The notes: a model not told the origin generated them from the letters alone. A stretch of 33,696 nt of DNA from WGAL01 sp964570865 (GCA_964570865.1 CAZMZM010000022.1:1-33696), one strand, 5' to 3'. Counted from the first letter of the stretch, positions 8,951-17,103 are shown. Numbers and translations: made by a program.

Positions 8951-9481
8951 ATGAAATCAAACCGTTTGCCGTTAAAAATTATAGTCTTAAGTGTTGCGTT
9001 GTTTTTTTCGGTTGGAGTCTCTGCGTGCTCCAATAATTCTTCCGATTCCGCAAAAACAAAAGAGGTAAAAAGTGAAAATGATTCCGTGATAAAATTTGAA
9101 AAGGACGGCGAACTAACGTTTACAACAAAATCGGGCGATTATATTACACAAATCGACATTGAAATTGCCGACACTAATCCCAAAAGGATGCAGGGATTAA
9201 TGTTTCGTGAATCAATGAAAGAAAATCGCGGAATGCTATTTATTTTCCCTACGGAAGAATTTCAATCTTTTTGGATGAAAAACACAGTTATTCCGCTTGA
9301 TATGATTTTTGTTAATGCAAAGCGGGAGATTGTAAATATCCATAAAAATACTACACCTTACTCCGAACAAACTTATCCCTCCACTTCTCCTTCTAAATAT
9401 GTTGTTGAAGTAAATGCAGGTTTTACCGATAAATACAATATAAAACCGGGTGATAAAATTGTTTGGAGAATTGTCAGGTAA
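8951..9481 (+). CDS. DUF192 family lipoprotein
   Basis: A 176-residue exported protein. The signal peptide ends in the lipobox VSAC with Cys26, so it is probably a lipoprotein anchored in the cell envelope. A Ser/Lys-rich linker (27-50) leads to a DUF192 domain (about 60-175) with the family landmarks KRMQGLMFRESM, GMLFIFP, FWMKNTVIPLDMIFV and YVVEVNAGF. DUF192 proteins form a small beta-barrel of unknown function, often exported. AAGGAAA precedes the ATG by about 10 nt. It is divergent from the S9 hydrolase gene and 47 nt ahead of the next exported protein. Confidence 0.88.
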   Translation: MKSNRLPLKIIVLSVALFFSVGVSACSNNSSDSAKTKEVKSENDSVIKFEKDGELTFTTKSGDYITQIDIEIADTNPKRMQGLMFRESMKENRGMLFIFPTEEFQSFWMKNTVIPLDMIFVNAKREIVNIHKNTTPYSEQTYPSTSPSKYVVEVNAGFTDKYNIKPGDKIVWRIVR

Positions 9482-9528
9482 GTTTTCTTGTCAGAATAAT
9501 TTTTCTATTTATTAACTAAAAGGGCCGC

Positions 9529-10065
9529 ATGAAATTTTATTTAAAAATTATCATACTTTTTGCCGTTTTTTTTTCTTCTTCAATCTATGCCCAAAAAGTT
9601 GAATCAAACTTGGACTTATTCCTTAGATTAGCTAAAGATATTGCTAATAAATATGAAATCACTTATCACCGGCAAGTTATACCCGACAGTTCCAATTTTA
9701 AGAAATTTCCTATTTTTTACAATTATTGGAATAATAGAAAACCTCGTGAAAAGAATCTGGCAAAAATTCACATTCGAATTGATTCGGTTAAAACAAATTA
9801 TACTGACCTTTACAGGAACGGACTGTTTGGAGATTACAAATTAGTAAGAAAAATTTCTCTTTATTACAATGGCTATCAACCGGCTTCAAGCTCAATAGTT
9901 GATACGTTAACTTTAGGAAACTATCCGTCGATTGAAAACCCGGCTTTCCCTTTTACTAAAAGCGAGATACCTGCCGAACCTTTTTGGCAGTCGCTTATTG
10001 AGCCGTTAGTTTATTTGGGTGTAACCATATCAGTTGTTTTTCTCCTTTTTACAACACGAAGCTAA
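9529..10065 (+). CDS. hypothetical exported protein with C-terminal membrane segment
   Basis: A 178-residue protein not recognised as any family. Residues 1-21 form a signal peptide (cleavage after IYA). The middle is soluble and rich in Lys, Tyr and Asn, and a hydrophobic helix near residues 157-175 ends three residues before the C-terminus. This suggests a protein held in the inner membrane by its C-terminus with the body outside. AAGGG four to five bases upstream supports the ATG at 9529. It lies 47 nt after the DUF192 lipoprotein and may be co-transcribed with it. No function is offered. Confidence 0.6.
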   Translation: MKFYLKIIILFAVFFSSSIYAQKVESNLDLFLRLAKDIANKYEITYHRQVIPDSSNFKKFPIFYNYWNNRKPREKNLAKIHIRIDSVKTNYTDLYRNGLFGDYKLVRKISLYYNGYQPASSSIVDTLTLGNYPSIENPAFPFTKSEIPAEPFWQSLIEPLVYLGVTISVVFLLFTTRS

Positions 10066-10141
10066 TTATTATATTTTGTAATTTGTTTCTGAAACCGGAA
10101 AAAACTATTATTCATTTTTAGATTTAATAATTAGGGTACAA

Positions 10142-12250
10142 TTGATAAAACAGAAAAAACTTAAAAAAGAGATCGGACTGCTTGGCGTATATGCGATTGC
10201 CACAGGTACAACTTTAAGCAGCGGATTTTTCTTATTGCCGGGAATTGCGGCACAACAAGTTGGACCTGCAGTTATTTTAGCTTATATGCTTGCAACAATT
10301 CCTTTGATTCCGGCAATGTTCAGTATGTTGGAGCTGGCAACGGCAATGCCGCGCGCAGGTGGAGTATATTATTTTTTAGATAGAACCTTGGGTCCGTTGT
10401 GGGGCACAGTTGGAGGAATCGGAACTTGGCTGGCATTAATACTAAAAGTATCGTTTTCGTTAGTAGGAATGGGAGCGTACATAGCAATATTTTTCCCCGA
10501 TTTATCTATTAAACCGATTGCAATTACAATTGCTGTGTTGTTGGCAATTTTAAATTATTTCGGTTCTAAAAAATCGGGTGAACTACAAGTCGGCTTATTA
10601 GTTGGAATATTATTGATACTTATTTCATTTATTGCATTCGGTTTACCAGAGTTAAATTTTCATCATTTTAAAAGTTTTTGGGATTCCGGAATGGATACGC
10701 TTTTTGCAACAACCGGAATGGTTTATATAAGTTATGTAGGAATCACAAAAGTTGCAAGTCTTTCCGAAGAAGTTAAAAATCCGGAGAGAAATTTACCTTT
10801 GGGAGTAATTCTGGCTTTTATCACATCTATAATAATTTACGGTTTGGGTATAACGGTTATGGTTGGCGTTTTGCCTCTTAACGATTTAACCGGAAGTCTA
10901 ACTCCTGTAGCAGATACAGCTAATTTACTTTTCGGGAAACTTGGAGTGATTTTTGTAACAATTGCCGCATTGTTTGCGTTTATTTCCGTTGCAAATGCAG
11001 GAACATTAAGCGCATCCCGTTATCCGCTTGCAATGAGCCGCGACAAACTTGTGCCTCCGATTTTTGAAAAGCTAAATAAAAATCGCGTACCTCTTTATGC
11101 CTTACTAATTACAGTAATAGTTGTATTGCTTATTTTAATTTTTCTTAATCCAACCAGTATTGCAAAACTTGCCAGCGCATTTCAACTTTTGATGTTTCTT
11201 CTTGTTTGTCTTGCGGTTGTAGTAATGCGCGAAAGTAAATTGGAAGCATATGATCCCGGCTATAAATCTCCATTTTATCCTTGGATGCAGATTCTCGGTA
11301 TTATTGCTCCCTTATTTCTTGTTTCTAAAATGGGTTTTCTTCCAATCTTATTCTCTTCAGGATTAATAGTATTAGCCATCGTTTGGTATTTTTATTACGG
11401 AAGAAAACGTGTAAAAAGAACCGGAGCAATCTTTCATGTTTTTGAACGGCTTGGGAGACAGCGAAATCTCGGTTTGGAATCCGAACTAAGAGGAATATTA
11501 AAAGAGAAGGGGCTGCGTAAGGAAGATCCGTTTGATGAAATTGTTGCCAGAAGTATTGTAATCGATATTTCCGAAAGAAAAGAATTTGAGGAAGTTGTTA
11601 AACAGGTTTCTAAAATATTAGCTAAAAGTATTCCGCACACATCCGAAGAGATTAAAGCTCAGTTTATGGAGGGAACCAGAATAGGCGCAACACCTGTTAC
11701 GCATAATGTTGCATTACCTCATCTGCGCATTGACGGATTATTGCAGCCTGAGATGATATTAGTCCGCGCTCAAAAAGGCGTTCACATTCATTTTACAAAT
11801 CCAATTACGGATAAAGAGGAAGCTCAAATAGTTGCGGCAATTTTCTTTTTGATTAGTCCTCTTAATACACCTTCGCAACACCTGCGGATATTGGCAAGAA
11901 TTGCGGGACGAATTGACGAAGAGAGCTTTGAAGAAGAATGGAAAAACGCAAAATCAGCGGACGAAATAAGGCAGACTTTGACACACGATGAAAAGTGGAT
12001 TTCACTCGTAATATCGAAGCAAAACAAAACGGCAGAGCTAATAGGGAAAAAGGTAATGGAAGCAAACATGCCGCATAATTCGTTGATTGCCGTAATTAAG
12101 CGTCACGGAAAATCCCTGATTCCAAAGGGAAATACGATTATTAAGGAAGAAGACAGGCTTACCATTATCGGCGATCCGGAGTCTATCAGGGAATTGGAAA
12201 TGCGTTTTGGAAGCGGTTCAATTAACGATAAACAAATAAAAGTAAAATAG
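10142..12250 (+). CDS. APC-family amino acid permease fused to PTS EIIA-like and RCK_C domains
   Basis: A 702-residue inner-membrane transporter with a cytosolic regulatory tail. Residues 10-420 form an APC-superfamily permease of about twelve membrane helices, with the unwound-helix motif TGTTLSSGFF (21-30) and SEEVKNPERNLP (208-219). Residues about 465-615 resemble the fructose/mannitol PTS EIIA domain, with the usual phospho-acceptor region NVALPHLRI (His527). Residues about 617-690 resemble RCK_C/TrkA-C (ending LTIIGDPESI), a small-ligand-sensing fold. The start is a TTG at 10142 with AGGG five bases upstream; no earlier ATG fits. Uptake of an amino acid is expected from the family, and control by phosphorylation or ligand binding of the tail is inferred. 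The next gene begins 2 nt after its stop. Confidence 0.85.
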   Translation: MIKQKKLKKEIGLLGVYAIATGTTLSSGFFLLPGIAAQQVGPAVILAYMLATIPLIPAMFSMLELATAMPRAGGVYYFLDRTLGPLWGTVGGIGTWLALILKVSFSLVGMGAYIAIFFPDLSIKPIAITIAVLLAILNYFGSKKSGELQVGLLVGILLILISFIAFGLPELNFHHFKSFWDSGMDTLFATTGMVYISYVGITKVASLSEEVKNPERNLPLGVILAFITSIIIYGLGITVMVGVLPLNDLTGSLTPVADTANLLFGKLGVIFVTIAALFAFISVANAGTLSASRYPLAMSRDKLVPPIFEKLNKNRVPLYALLITVIVVLLILIFLNPTSIAKLASAFQLLMFLLVCLAVVVMRESKLEAYDPGYKSPFYPWMQILGIIAPLFLVSKMGFLPILFSSGLIVLAIVWYFYYGRKRVKRTGAIFHVFERLGRQRNLGLESELRGILKEKGLRKEDPFDEIVARSIVIDISERKEFEEVVKQVSKILAKSIPHTSEEIKAQFMEGTRIGATPVTHNVALPHLRIDGLLQPEMILVRAQKGVHIHFTNPITDKEEAQIVAAIFFLISPLNTPSQHLRILARIAGRIDEESFEEEWKNAKSADEIRQTLTHDEKWISLVISKQNKTAELIGKKVMEANMPHNSLIAVIKRHGKSLIPKGNTIIKEEDRLTIIGDPESIRELEMRFGSGSINDKQIKVK

Positions 12251-12252
12251 AG

Positions 12253-12912
12253 ATGACGGATAAAACGCTTTTAAATTTTCAGCGATTAACCGAAAGGGAG
12301 ATGATTGAAAAATCAAACTTCTTTCTTGATAATATCTCACTCAGAAGAACGGTAAGAGATTTTTCGGATGAAGATATACCTGAGGAAGTTATATTAAATG
12401 CTGTAAAAGCTGCTGCTACAGCGCCAAACGGAGCTAATTTACAACCATGGCATTTTGTGATTATCAAGAGCCGGTCAGTCAAATCGGAATTAAGAGGAAA
12501 AGCGGAAAAAATTGAATCGGAGTTTTATTCCCACAAAGCGTCGCAGGAATGGTTGGACGATTTAAAACATTTTGGTACCAATAATAGCAAGCCGTTTCTT
12601 GAGGAAGCACCTTATATAATTGTAGTATTTGAGAAAAAATGGGATTTATTGCCTGATGGAAATAAGAAGAAACTCTACTACACAAAGGAATCCGTTGGAA
12701 TTGCAACCGGAATATTAATAACGGCATTGCATACTTCAGGATTGGCAACACTAACATACACTCCGGAAAATATGTTGTTTTTAAATGAGTTTCTGAATCG
12801 TCCGAAAAACGAAAAACCGTTTTTATTAGTAATTGCAGGTTATCCCAAACATAAAGCCGAAGTGCCTGTAATAACAAAAAAATTATTCAATGAGATTGCG
12901 GAAATAAAGTAG
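12253..12912 (+). CDS. iodotyrosine deiodinase-like nitroreductase-family flavoprotein
   Basis: A 219-residue FMN protein of the nitroreductase superfamily. RRTVRDFS (31-38) gives the FMN phosphate contacts, followed by APNGANLQPWHFVII (57-71). It is not a generic nitroreductase: the active-site lid of iodotyrosine deiodinase is intact, with Glu88, Tyr92 and Lys113 at the same spacing (4 and 21) as human Glu157/Tyr161/Lys182. A Thr170-Pro follows 57 residues later, matching the FMN-N5 Thr. FGTNNSKPFLEEAP and ALHTSGLATLTYTPEN also follow the vertebrate enzyme closely. The known family reaction is reductive dehalogenation of mono- and di-halotyrosine. It starts 2 nt after the permease stop with no good ribosome site, so it is probably translationally coupled. 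Confidence 0.85.
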   Translation: MTDKTLLNFQRLTEREMIEKSNFFLDNISLRRTVRDFSDEDIPEEVILNAVKAAATAPNGANLQPWHFVIIKSRSVKSELRGKAEKIESEFYSHKASQEWLDDLKHFGTNNSKPFLEEAPYIIVVFEKKWDLLPDGNKKKLYYTKESVGIATGILITALHTSGLATLTYTPENMLFLNEFLNRPKNEKPFLLVIAGYPKHKAEVPVITKKLFNEIAEIK

Positions 12913-13000
12913 CAAAAAAAGTATTCCGAATAAATATCAATCCTTCAAAAATAGTAACAGCGTTCTCCATCCGTCAGATGCCGAAACTACGGTTCTCTAT

Positions 13001-13052
13001 TTTTTTACGATTAGTCAGCCTCCGCAACGAAGGCTAACTAATCCGTAAAAAC
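13001..13052. repeat. long imperfect palindrome (about 20-bp stem)
   Basis: TTTTTACGATTAGTCAGCCT (13002-13021) is the reverse complement of 13031-13051 except for one bulged G and one mismatch, leaving a 9-nt loop. It sits between the convergent dehalogenase-like gene and ygeW, where it may block read-through. However, the T-run is on the 5' side and the A-run on the 3' side of both strands, the reverse of an intrinsic terminator. It may be a dispersed intergenic palindrome. Confidence 0.6.
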
Positions 13053-13057
13053 TATAA

Positions 13058-14069
13058 TTACATTGTAAGTGCCATAATTGCTTTGGCTGTGTGTAGTCTG
13101 TTCTCGGCTTCATCGTAAACGATTGAAATATCGGGATTATCGATAACGGCATCGGTTACTTCATGATTTCTGTCAGCCGGAAGAGCATGCATTAGTTTTA
13201 CATCTTTTGCCGCTAATTTAATACGGCGTTCGTCGCAAATCCAATCTTTGTATTTATTGAGATCGCTTTGCATCTGAGCTGAAATTTGTTCCTCGTTATC
13301 AAGATATTCTTGTACGCCGTAATTTCCGAATCCGCCCCAGTTTTTTGGAATAACAATATGAGCGCCTTCTATTCCTTCGTCCATGTCGTTTGTAAACTTA
13401 AGCGAACCTCCGCCGAGTTCGGCATTTTTCTTTGCCTTCTCTACGATATAATCGCTCAACGGAAACTCCTTCGGATGTGCGATTGTCAAATCGATTCCGT
13501 AACGGGGAAAGAGCAATGCTTGTGTCTGCGGAACGGAAAGAGGTTTGGCATGCGTATCGGCGTAAGCCCATGAAACGGTAACTTTTAGTCCTTTCGGATT
13601 TTTTGCCGAAGTATTCAAAAATTGTCATTAAGTCCGCTAGTCCCTGAAACGGATGATAAACGTCATCCTGCAGCGACATTACCGGACGTGTGGAATATTT
13701 TGCCATCTCAGCTAGATAATCTTTGCCGATACCGTAAAAACAGTTTCGGGATGCTATTCCGTGTCCCATTCTCGATAGGATTATTGCTGTGTCCTTTGCA
13801 GATTCACCATGTGAGAGCTGCATTTTGTCCGGAGTTAAATCGTGTGCGTGACCGCCGAGTTGTGTCATGCCGGCTTCCATCGAGTTCCGTGTACGAGTGG
13901 ATTGCTCGAAGAACATCATGAATAACGTTTTATCCTGCAAATAACGGGTTGATTCGCCCAGTGCGAATTTCCTTTTCAAGTCGAATGCAGTTTCAAAAAC
14001 CGTATCCAATTCCTGTTTTGTCCAATGGTCGGTTGATAAAAAATGTTTTCCTTTAAGTTGTGTAACCAT
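13058..14069 (-). pseudogene. ygeW: knotted carbamoyltransferase, YgeW-type, interrupted by a frameshift
   Basis: Two overlapping reading frames together make one carbamoyltransferase of about 336 residues. The N-terminal part (14069 to about 13605) has the carbamoyl-phosphate motif STRTR, MQLSHGES and HPFQGLADLM. The C-terminal part (about 13598 to 13058) has VSWAYADTHAKPLSVPQ, typical of YgeW/knotted enzymes rather than ordinary OTCase, and ends DEAENRLHTAKAIMA. The frames join if one A is removed from the A6 tract (T6 at 13599-13604 on the given strand), giving YFGKNPKGLKV. The usual HCLP motif reads HALP. The ATG at 14069 has a strong AAGGAG. This may be a sequencing error, a real pseudogene, or rescued by slippage. 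Its place at the end of the ureide cluster suggests carbamoyl transfer from a ureido intermediate. Acetyl- or succinylornithine transcarbamylase is the alternative. Confidence 0.8.
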
Positions 14070-14106
14070 AATATTTCTCCTTTAATTAATAAACTTTTTA
14101 TTCCAA

Positions 14107-14266
14107 ATAGAACACGGATAACTCCACCAAACGGATTATCACAGATTCTTATTATCGTTATAAATATTTTTCTTCGTTGATTCTCGGATGTATTACAAAA
14201 TTCAACAACAATCCAAGTTTTTTTCAGTCGGTTTCAAATAATTATTTAACTAAATCCGTGTTCTAT
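14107..14266. repeat. element bounded by 13-bp perfect inverted repeats (AGAACACGGAT family)
   Basis: ATAGAACACGGAT (14107-14119) and its exact reverse complement ATCCGTGTTCTAT (14254-14266) bound 134 nt of AT-rich spacer that fills the gap between ygeW and ygeY. The same arm core, GAACACGGATAA, recurs at 30051. No transposase or open reading frame lies inside. This is a likely dispersed non-coding repeat. Confidence 0.6.
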
Positions 14267-14273
14267 AAAAGTA

Positions 14274-15458
14274 TTAAAAATTTAAAACATAACTTGCATA
14301 AAATGCTGTGGCTTTAACCAAATGTTCTACCGGAACTTTTTCGTTAGGTGCGTGTGCAAGTACTTCATTGCCCGGACCAAATCCGATTACCGGAATACCA
14401 AAATAACCGTTAATCGTAACACCGTTTGTAGAAAACGTCCACTTATCCACTTTCGGATTTTCCCCGAATAATTCCTTGTAAGTCTTAATCCCTTTACTGA
14501 TAACGGGATGGTCTTCCTCTAATTTCCAAGTCGGATAATATTTTTCCATACCGTATTTAAAACCTGTATAAGCGGTTTCGTTGTATTGTACTAATTTAAC
14601 TTCGGCATTCATATCCTTAACAATTTCACGAATTTCGTTCAAAGCCAATTCTTTATCTTCACCCCAAGTCAAACGTCTGTCAAGGTGTATTTTTGCATAA
14701 TCGGAAACAGCACATAACGAAGGACTTGAAGAAACAAACTCCGAAACTACCACAGTTCCTTTGCCAAGGAATTCATCAAAAGCCAAACGCTCATTTAATT
14801 TTTCGATTTCCAAAACTGCGCGCGAAGCATCGTAGATTGCATTCTTTCCTCTTTCGGGAGCAGAGCCATGCGCCGACACACCGAAAAACTCCACTTCTAT
14901 TTCCATTCTGCCTCTGTGACCTCTGTAAATATTAAGGTTTGTAGGCTCGGTAACAACCACTACATCAGGACGAATATTTTCTTCTTCAACAAGATATTTC
15001 CAGCATAATCCGTCACTATCTTCTTCCATTACCGTTCCGGTAACCAACAGAGTAACATCTTCGGGAAAACCGATTTCTTTCAATATTCTTGCGGCGGTGA
15101 TTGCGGAAATTGTGCCCCCTTTCTGGTCAACGCTTCCGCGTCCGTGAACAAAACCGTCTTTAATTTCGCCGCCGAGCGGGTCAAAATCCCAATTTTCCAA
15201 ATTGCCTAAATCAACAACATCAATATGTCCGTCGATAGTGATTAATTTTTTCCCGTTACCCATTCTGCCGATTATGTTCCCGAGTTTGTCGATTCTAACT
15301 TCGTCGAACCCGGCTTCTTCCATTATGGCTTTGTATTCTTTGATTACACTCTCTTCTTGCAGACTAAGTGATTTATGCCTAACCACCCGTGATAAATTTT
15401 CTGCCGTGTACAGCTCATATTTTTTTGCAAGTTCAAGAATTTTTTCCGTTTTATTCAT
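14274..15458 (-). CDS. ygeY: YgeY-family M20 metallohydrolase
   Basis: A 394-residue cytosolic M20 dinuclear metal hydrolase of the YgeY subfamily, found in selenium-linked and anaerobic purine/ureide gene clusters. Metal-site segments are TIDGHIDVVD (His78, Asp80), HGRGSVDQKGG (Asp111), VMEEDSDG (the Glu-Glu pair), VTEPTN and the late GNEVLAHAPNE (His). The dimerisation lid begins near RGHRGRMEIEVEF with SAHGSAPERG. ATG 15458 is chosen over an in-frame TTG at 15482 because AGGAG (15466-15470) is ideally spaced for it. The usual reaction of relatives is cleavage of an amide or N-carbamoyl/acyl amino acid; the true substrate of YgeY is inferred from context. It lies 90 nt downstream of ssnA and 204 nt upstream of ygeW. 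Confidence 0.9.
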   Translation of the reverse strand: MNKTEKILELAKKYELYTAENLSRVVRHKSLSLQEESVIKEYKAIMEEAGFDEVRIDKLGNIIGRMGNGKKLITIDGHIDVVDLGNLENWDFDPLGGEIKDGFVHGRGSVDQKGGTISAITAARILKEIGFPEDVTLLVTGTVMEEDSDGLCWKYLVEEENIRPDVVVVTEPTNLNIYRGHRGRMEIEVEFFGVSAHGSAPERGKNAIYDASRAVLEIEKLNERLAFDEFLGKGTVVVSEFVSSSPSLCAVSDYAKIHLDRRLTWGEDKELALNEIREIVKDMNAEVKLVQYNETAYTGFKYGMEKYYPTWKLEEDHPVISKGIKTYKELFGENPKVDKWTFSTNGVTINGYFGIPVIGFGPGNEVLAHAPNEKVPVEHLVKATAFYASYVLNF

Positions 15459-15525
15459 TTTAAATCTCCTTTGTAATTTCAATTAACAGTAATCAAAAAA
15501 AACTTCCCTTGTAATAAACAAAGGA

Positions 15526-15542
15526 CAATTAATTATTAATTG
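15526..15542. promoter_or_regulatory. perfect 17-nt AT palindrome, possible operator
   Basis: CAATTAATTATTAATTG is a perfect odd palindrome lying between the ssnA stop and the ygeY start, about 68 nt upstream of the latter. It could be a regulator site for ygeY. Because it is entirely A+T but for the end bases, chance origin is quite possible. Confidence 0.25.
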
Positions 15543-15548
15543 AGCAAA

Positions 15549-16895
15549 TTATTTTATTCTATTAAATTTCTTAGTCAGTTTTTTACCTTGTATATAAATC
15601 TCTTTATTTACGGCATCTTCATTAATTGTTTGCAGCACTTTATCTTTTAATATAAATTCCCCGCCGTTTACAACACTCTGAGCCGGTCGCTCAAGTATTC
15701 CGTAAATATAATGTCCCCAAAAATTATTTTTAGTTAGCGGAGTAGGAGGAACATAATCCCAAACAGTAAAATCGGCTCTGTCATCTACATTAAGAGAAGG
15801 AAAATCTTTGAAGTAACGGCGGACAAACGCTAACTGATCAAAATAAGTTTTTATTACATATTTGAAGGCAAGATCAAATGTAAAACCTTTGTTTCTCATT
15901 AGCAGAAAATAATTTTTAAGCGTTCTGCCCGGATTTCCGTGCATTCCGTCCGTACCCATTAAAATCGGGATTCCTTCAACTAACGCCCCGAAGTTTGGCA
16001 GACCAACGGAATTATTTAAGTTCGATTCCAAATTAAATGCGATAGCGCTTCCGCGGTCATCAATTTTTTTATATTCGGATTTGGTTAAGTAAATTCCGTG
16101 GGCGAGGATACTTTTTTCATTTAATAAATTATATCTCAGCAAACGAGATAACGGGAGTTTTCCGGTATTTTCTTTGCTGATAATTGCATCCGTCGGGTCC
16201 TCGGCAAGATGAATATGAATTCCCAAATCGTATTCCTTCAATAATTTTTCAGCTTCCGCCAAAGTATCGTCGGCAATAGTAAAAGAAGCATGGAGACCAA
16301 GCATGGATTTAATATTATCGTTAGTTTGTGTTTCAAAAAAACGTCTGTTTTCCTCAATTCCTGCAAAAGCCGACTTGGCTCCGTTTCTGTCGGATGTTTC
16401 AAAGCAAAGGGAAGCTCTGAGATTGGTTTCTCCGATTACATTTGCGATTTCTTCCAAACTTCCATTTGTAGCGTTAGGCGAAGCGTGGTGATCAAAGATG
16501 TACGAAACACCGTTTTTTATCGCTTCAATAGCTGCCATCTGCGCCGAAGCCCTTACCATGTCGAGATTCAGAGCGCGGTCAAGTTTCCACCACAAATTAT
16601 GAAGAATGTAGTAGAATGAATTTGTATCTCCCTTTACGTTTAATCCCTTTGCCAAACGGGAATAGAAATGGTCGTGAAAGTTTATGGAAGGAACTGTTAT
16701 TACACGTCCGGCTGCATCATAGTAATCAGAATTTCTTTGTTTCCTGAATTTTACGGAGGAGGCGTATAAATTAAAATTTTTTGAAATGAACTTAGTAATC
16801 TTTCCGTTCCGAATCTCAATATCACCGAAGAAAGGAGTAACAGTTGTTTTTTTGATAGAACAAACCCAAGCATTTTGAATTATTATCTTTTTCAT
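15549..16895 (-). CDS. ssnA: SsnA-type amidohydrolase
   Basis: A 448-residue metal-dependent amidohydrolase (TIM-barrel, related to guanine deaminase and atrazine chlorohydrolase). It matches SsnA specifically through the segments HDHFYSRLAKGL, NLWWKLDRALN, DHHASPNATNGSLEEI and CFETSDRNG. Metal ligands can be read as His74 and His76 (FHDHF), the His in HIHLAED, the His in LAHGIYL and the Asp in GTDGMHG. A beta-rich domain formed from both termini closes the structure. The ATG at 16895 has an excellent AAGGAGG five bases upstream. SsnA belongs to the ygeW-ygeY-hyuA group linked to anaerobic urate/purine breakdown, where it is expected to deaminate or open a ring intermediate; the exact step is inferred. 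Confidence 0.88.
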   Translation of the reverse strand: MKKIIIQNAWVCSIKKTTVTPFFGDIEIRNGKITKFISKNFNLYASSVKFRKQRNSDYYDAAGRVITVPSINFHDHFYSRLAKGLNVKGDTNSFYYILHNLWWKLDRALNLDMVRASAQMAAIEAIKNGVSYIFDHHASPNATNGSLEEIANVIGETNLRASLCFETSDRNGAKSAFAGIEENRRFFETQTNDNIKSMLGLHASFTIADDTLAEAEKLLKEYDLGIHIHLAEDPTDAIISKENTGKLPLSRLLRYNLLNEKSILAHGIYLTKSEYKKIDDRGSAIAFNLESNLNNSVGLPNFGALVEGIPILMGTDGMHGNPGRTLKNYFLLMRNKGFTFDLAFKYVIKTYFDQLAFVRRYFKDFPSLNVDDRADFTVWDYVPPTPLTKNNFWGHYIYGILERPAQSVVNGGEFILKDKVLQTINEDAVNKEIYIQGKKLTKKFNRIK

Positions 16896-16913
16896 GTTTC
16901 CTCCTTAATTTAG

Positions 16914-16955
16914 TTACCTTAGTGTCTTTCTCACTGCAAAGACGCTAAAAGGTAA
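16914..16955. repeat. imperfect palindrome upstream of ssnA
   Basis: TTACCTTAGTGTCTTT pairs with AAAGACGCTAAAAGGTAA across an 8-nt loop, with a 2-nt bulge and a G-U pair. It begins 19 nt upstream of the ssnA start, within the 297-nt spacer 16896-17192, which contains no gene. The same spacer carries three AATCCGG copies near 16989-17023 and a second palindrome. It may influence read-through from hyuA into ssnA. Confidence 0.5.
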
Positions 16956-17057
16956 GGTTAAAAAATTATTTACAAACCGGCTCTAATAATCCGGTAATCC
17001 GGAGAGAAAATAATTTCAATCCGGAAACCGTTGAAGATTTTACATTTTTATTTGCTT

Positions 17058-17103
17058 TTTAGCTTTTATCCCCACGATTGAAATCGTAGATTAATTAGCT
17101 AAA
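17058..17103. repeat. imperfect palindrome with ACGATT/AATCGT core
   Basis: TTTAGCT (17058-17064) pairs with AGCTAAA (17097-17103), and ACGATT pairs with AATCGT at the centre around GA. Intervening bases pair only partly. It lies between hyuA and ssnA. Function is unknown; it is either a decayed dispersed repeat or a protein-binding site. Confidence 0.45.

Noticed and set aside
12479..12877. 132-residue reverse open frame inside the dehalogenase-like gene
   Set aside because: Entirely antisense to a gene with clear family motifs; no family features or ribosome site.
13286..13921. Forward open frames across the ygeW region
   Set aside because: Shadows of the reverse carbamoyltransferase; compositionally odd and without start signals.
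13058..14069. Arginine-pathway ornithine or acetylornithine carbamoyltransferase
   Set aside because: Ends resemble acetylornithine enzymes, but the KPLSVPQ segment and the ssnA/ygeY neighbours favour YgeW; no arg genes nearby. Not fully excluded.
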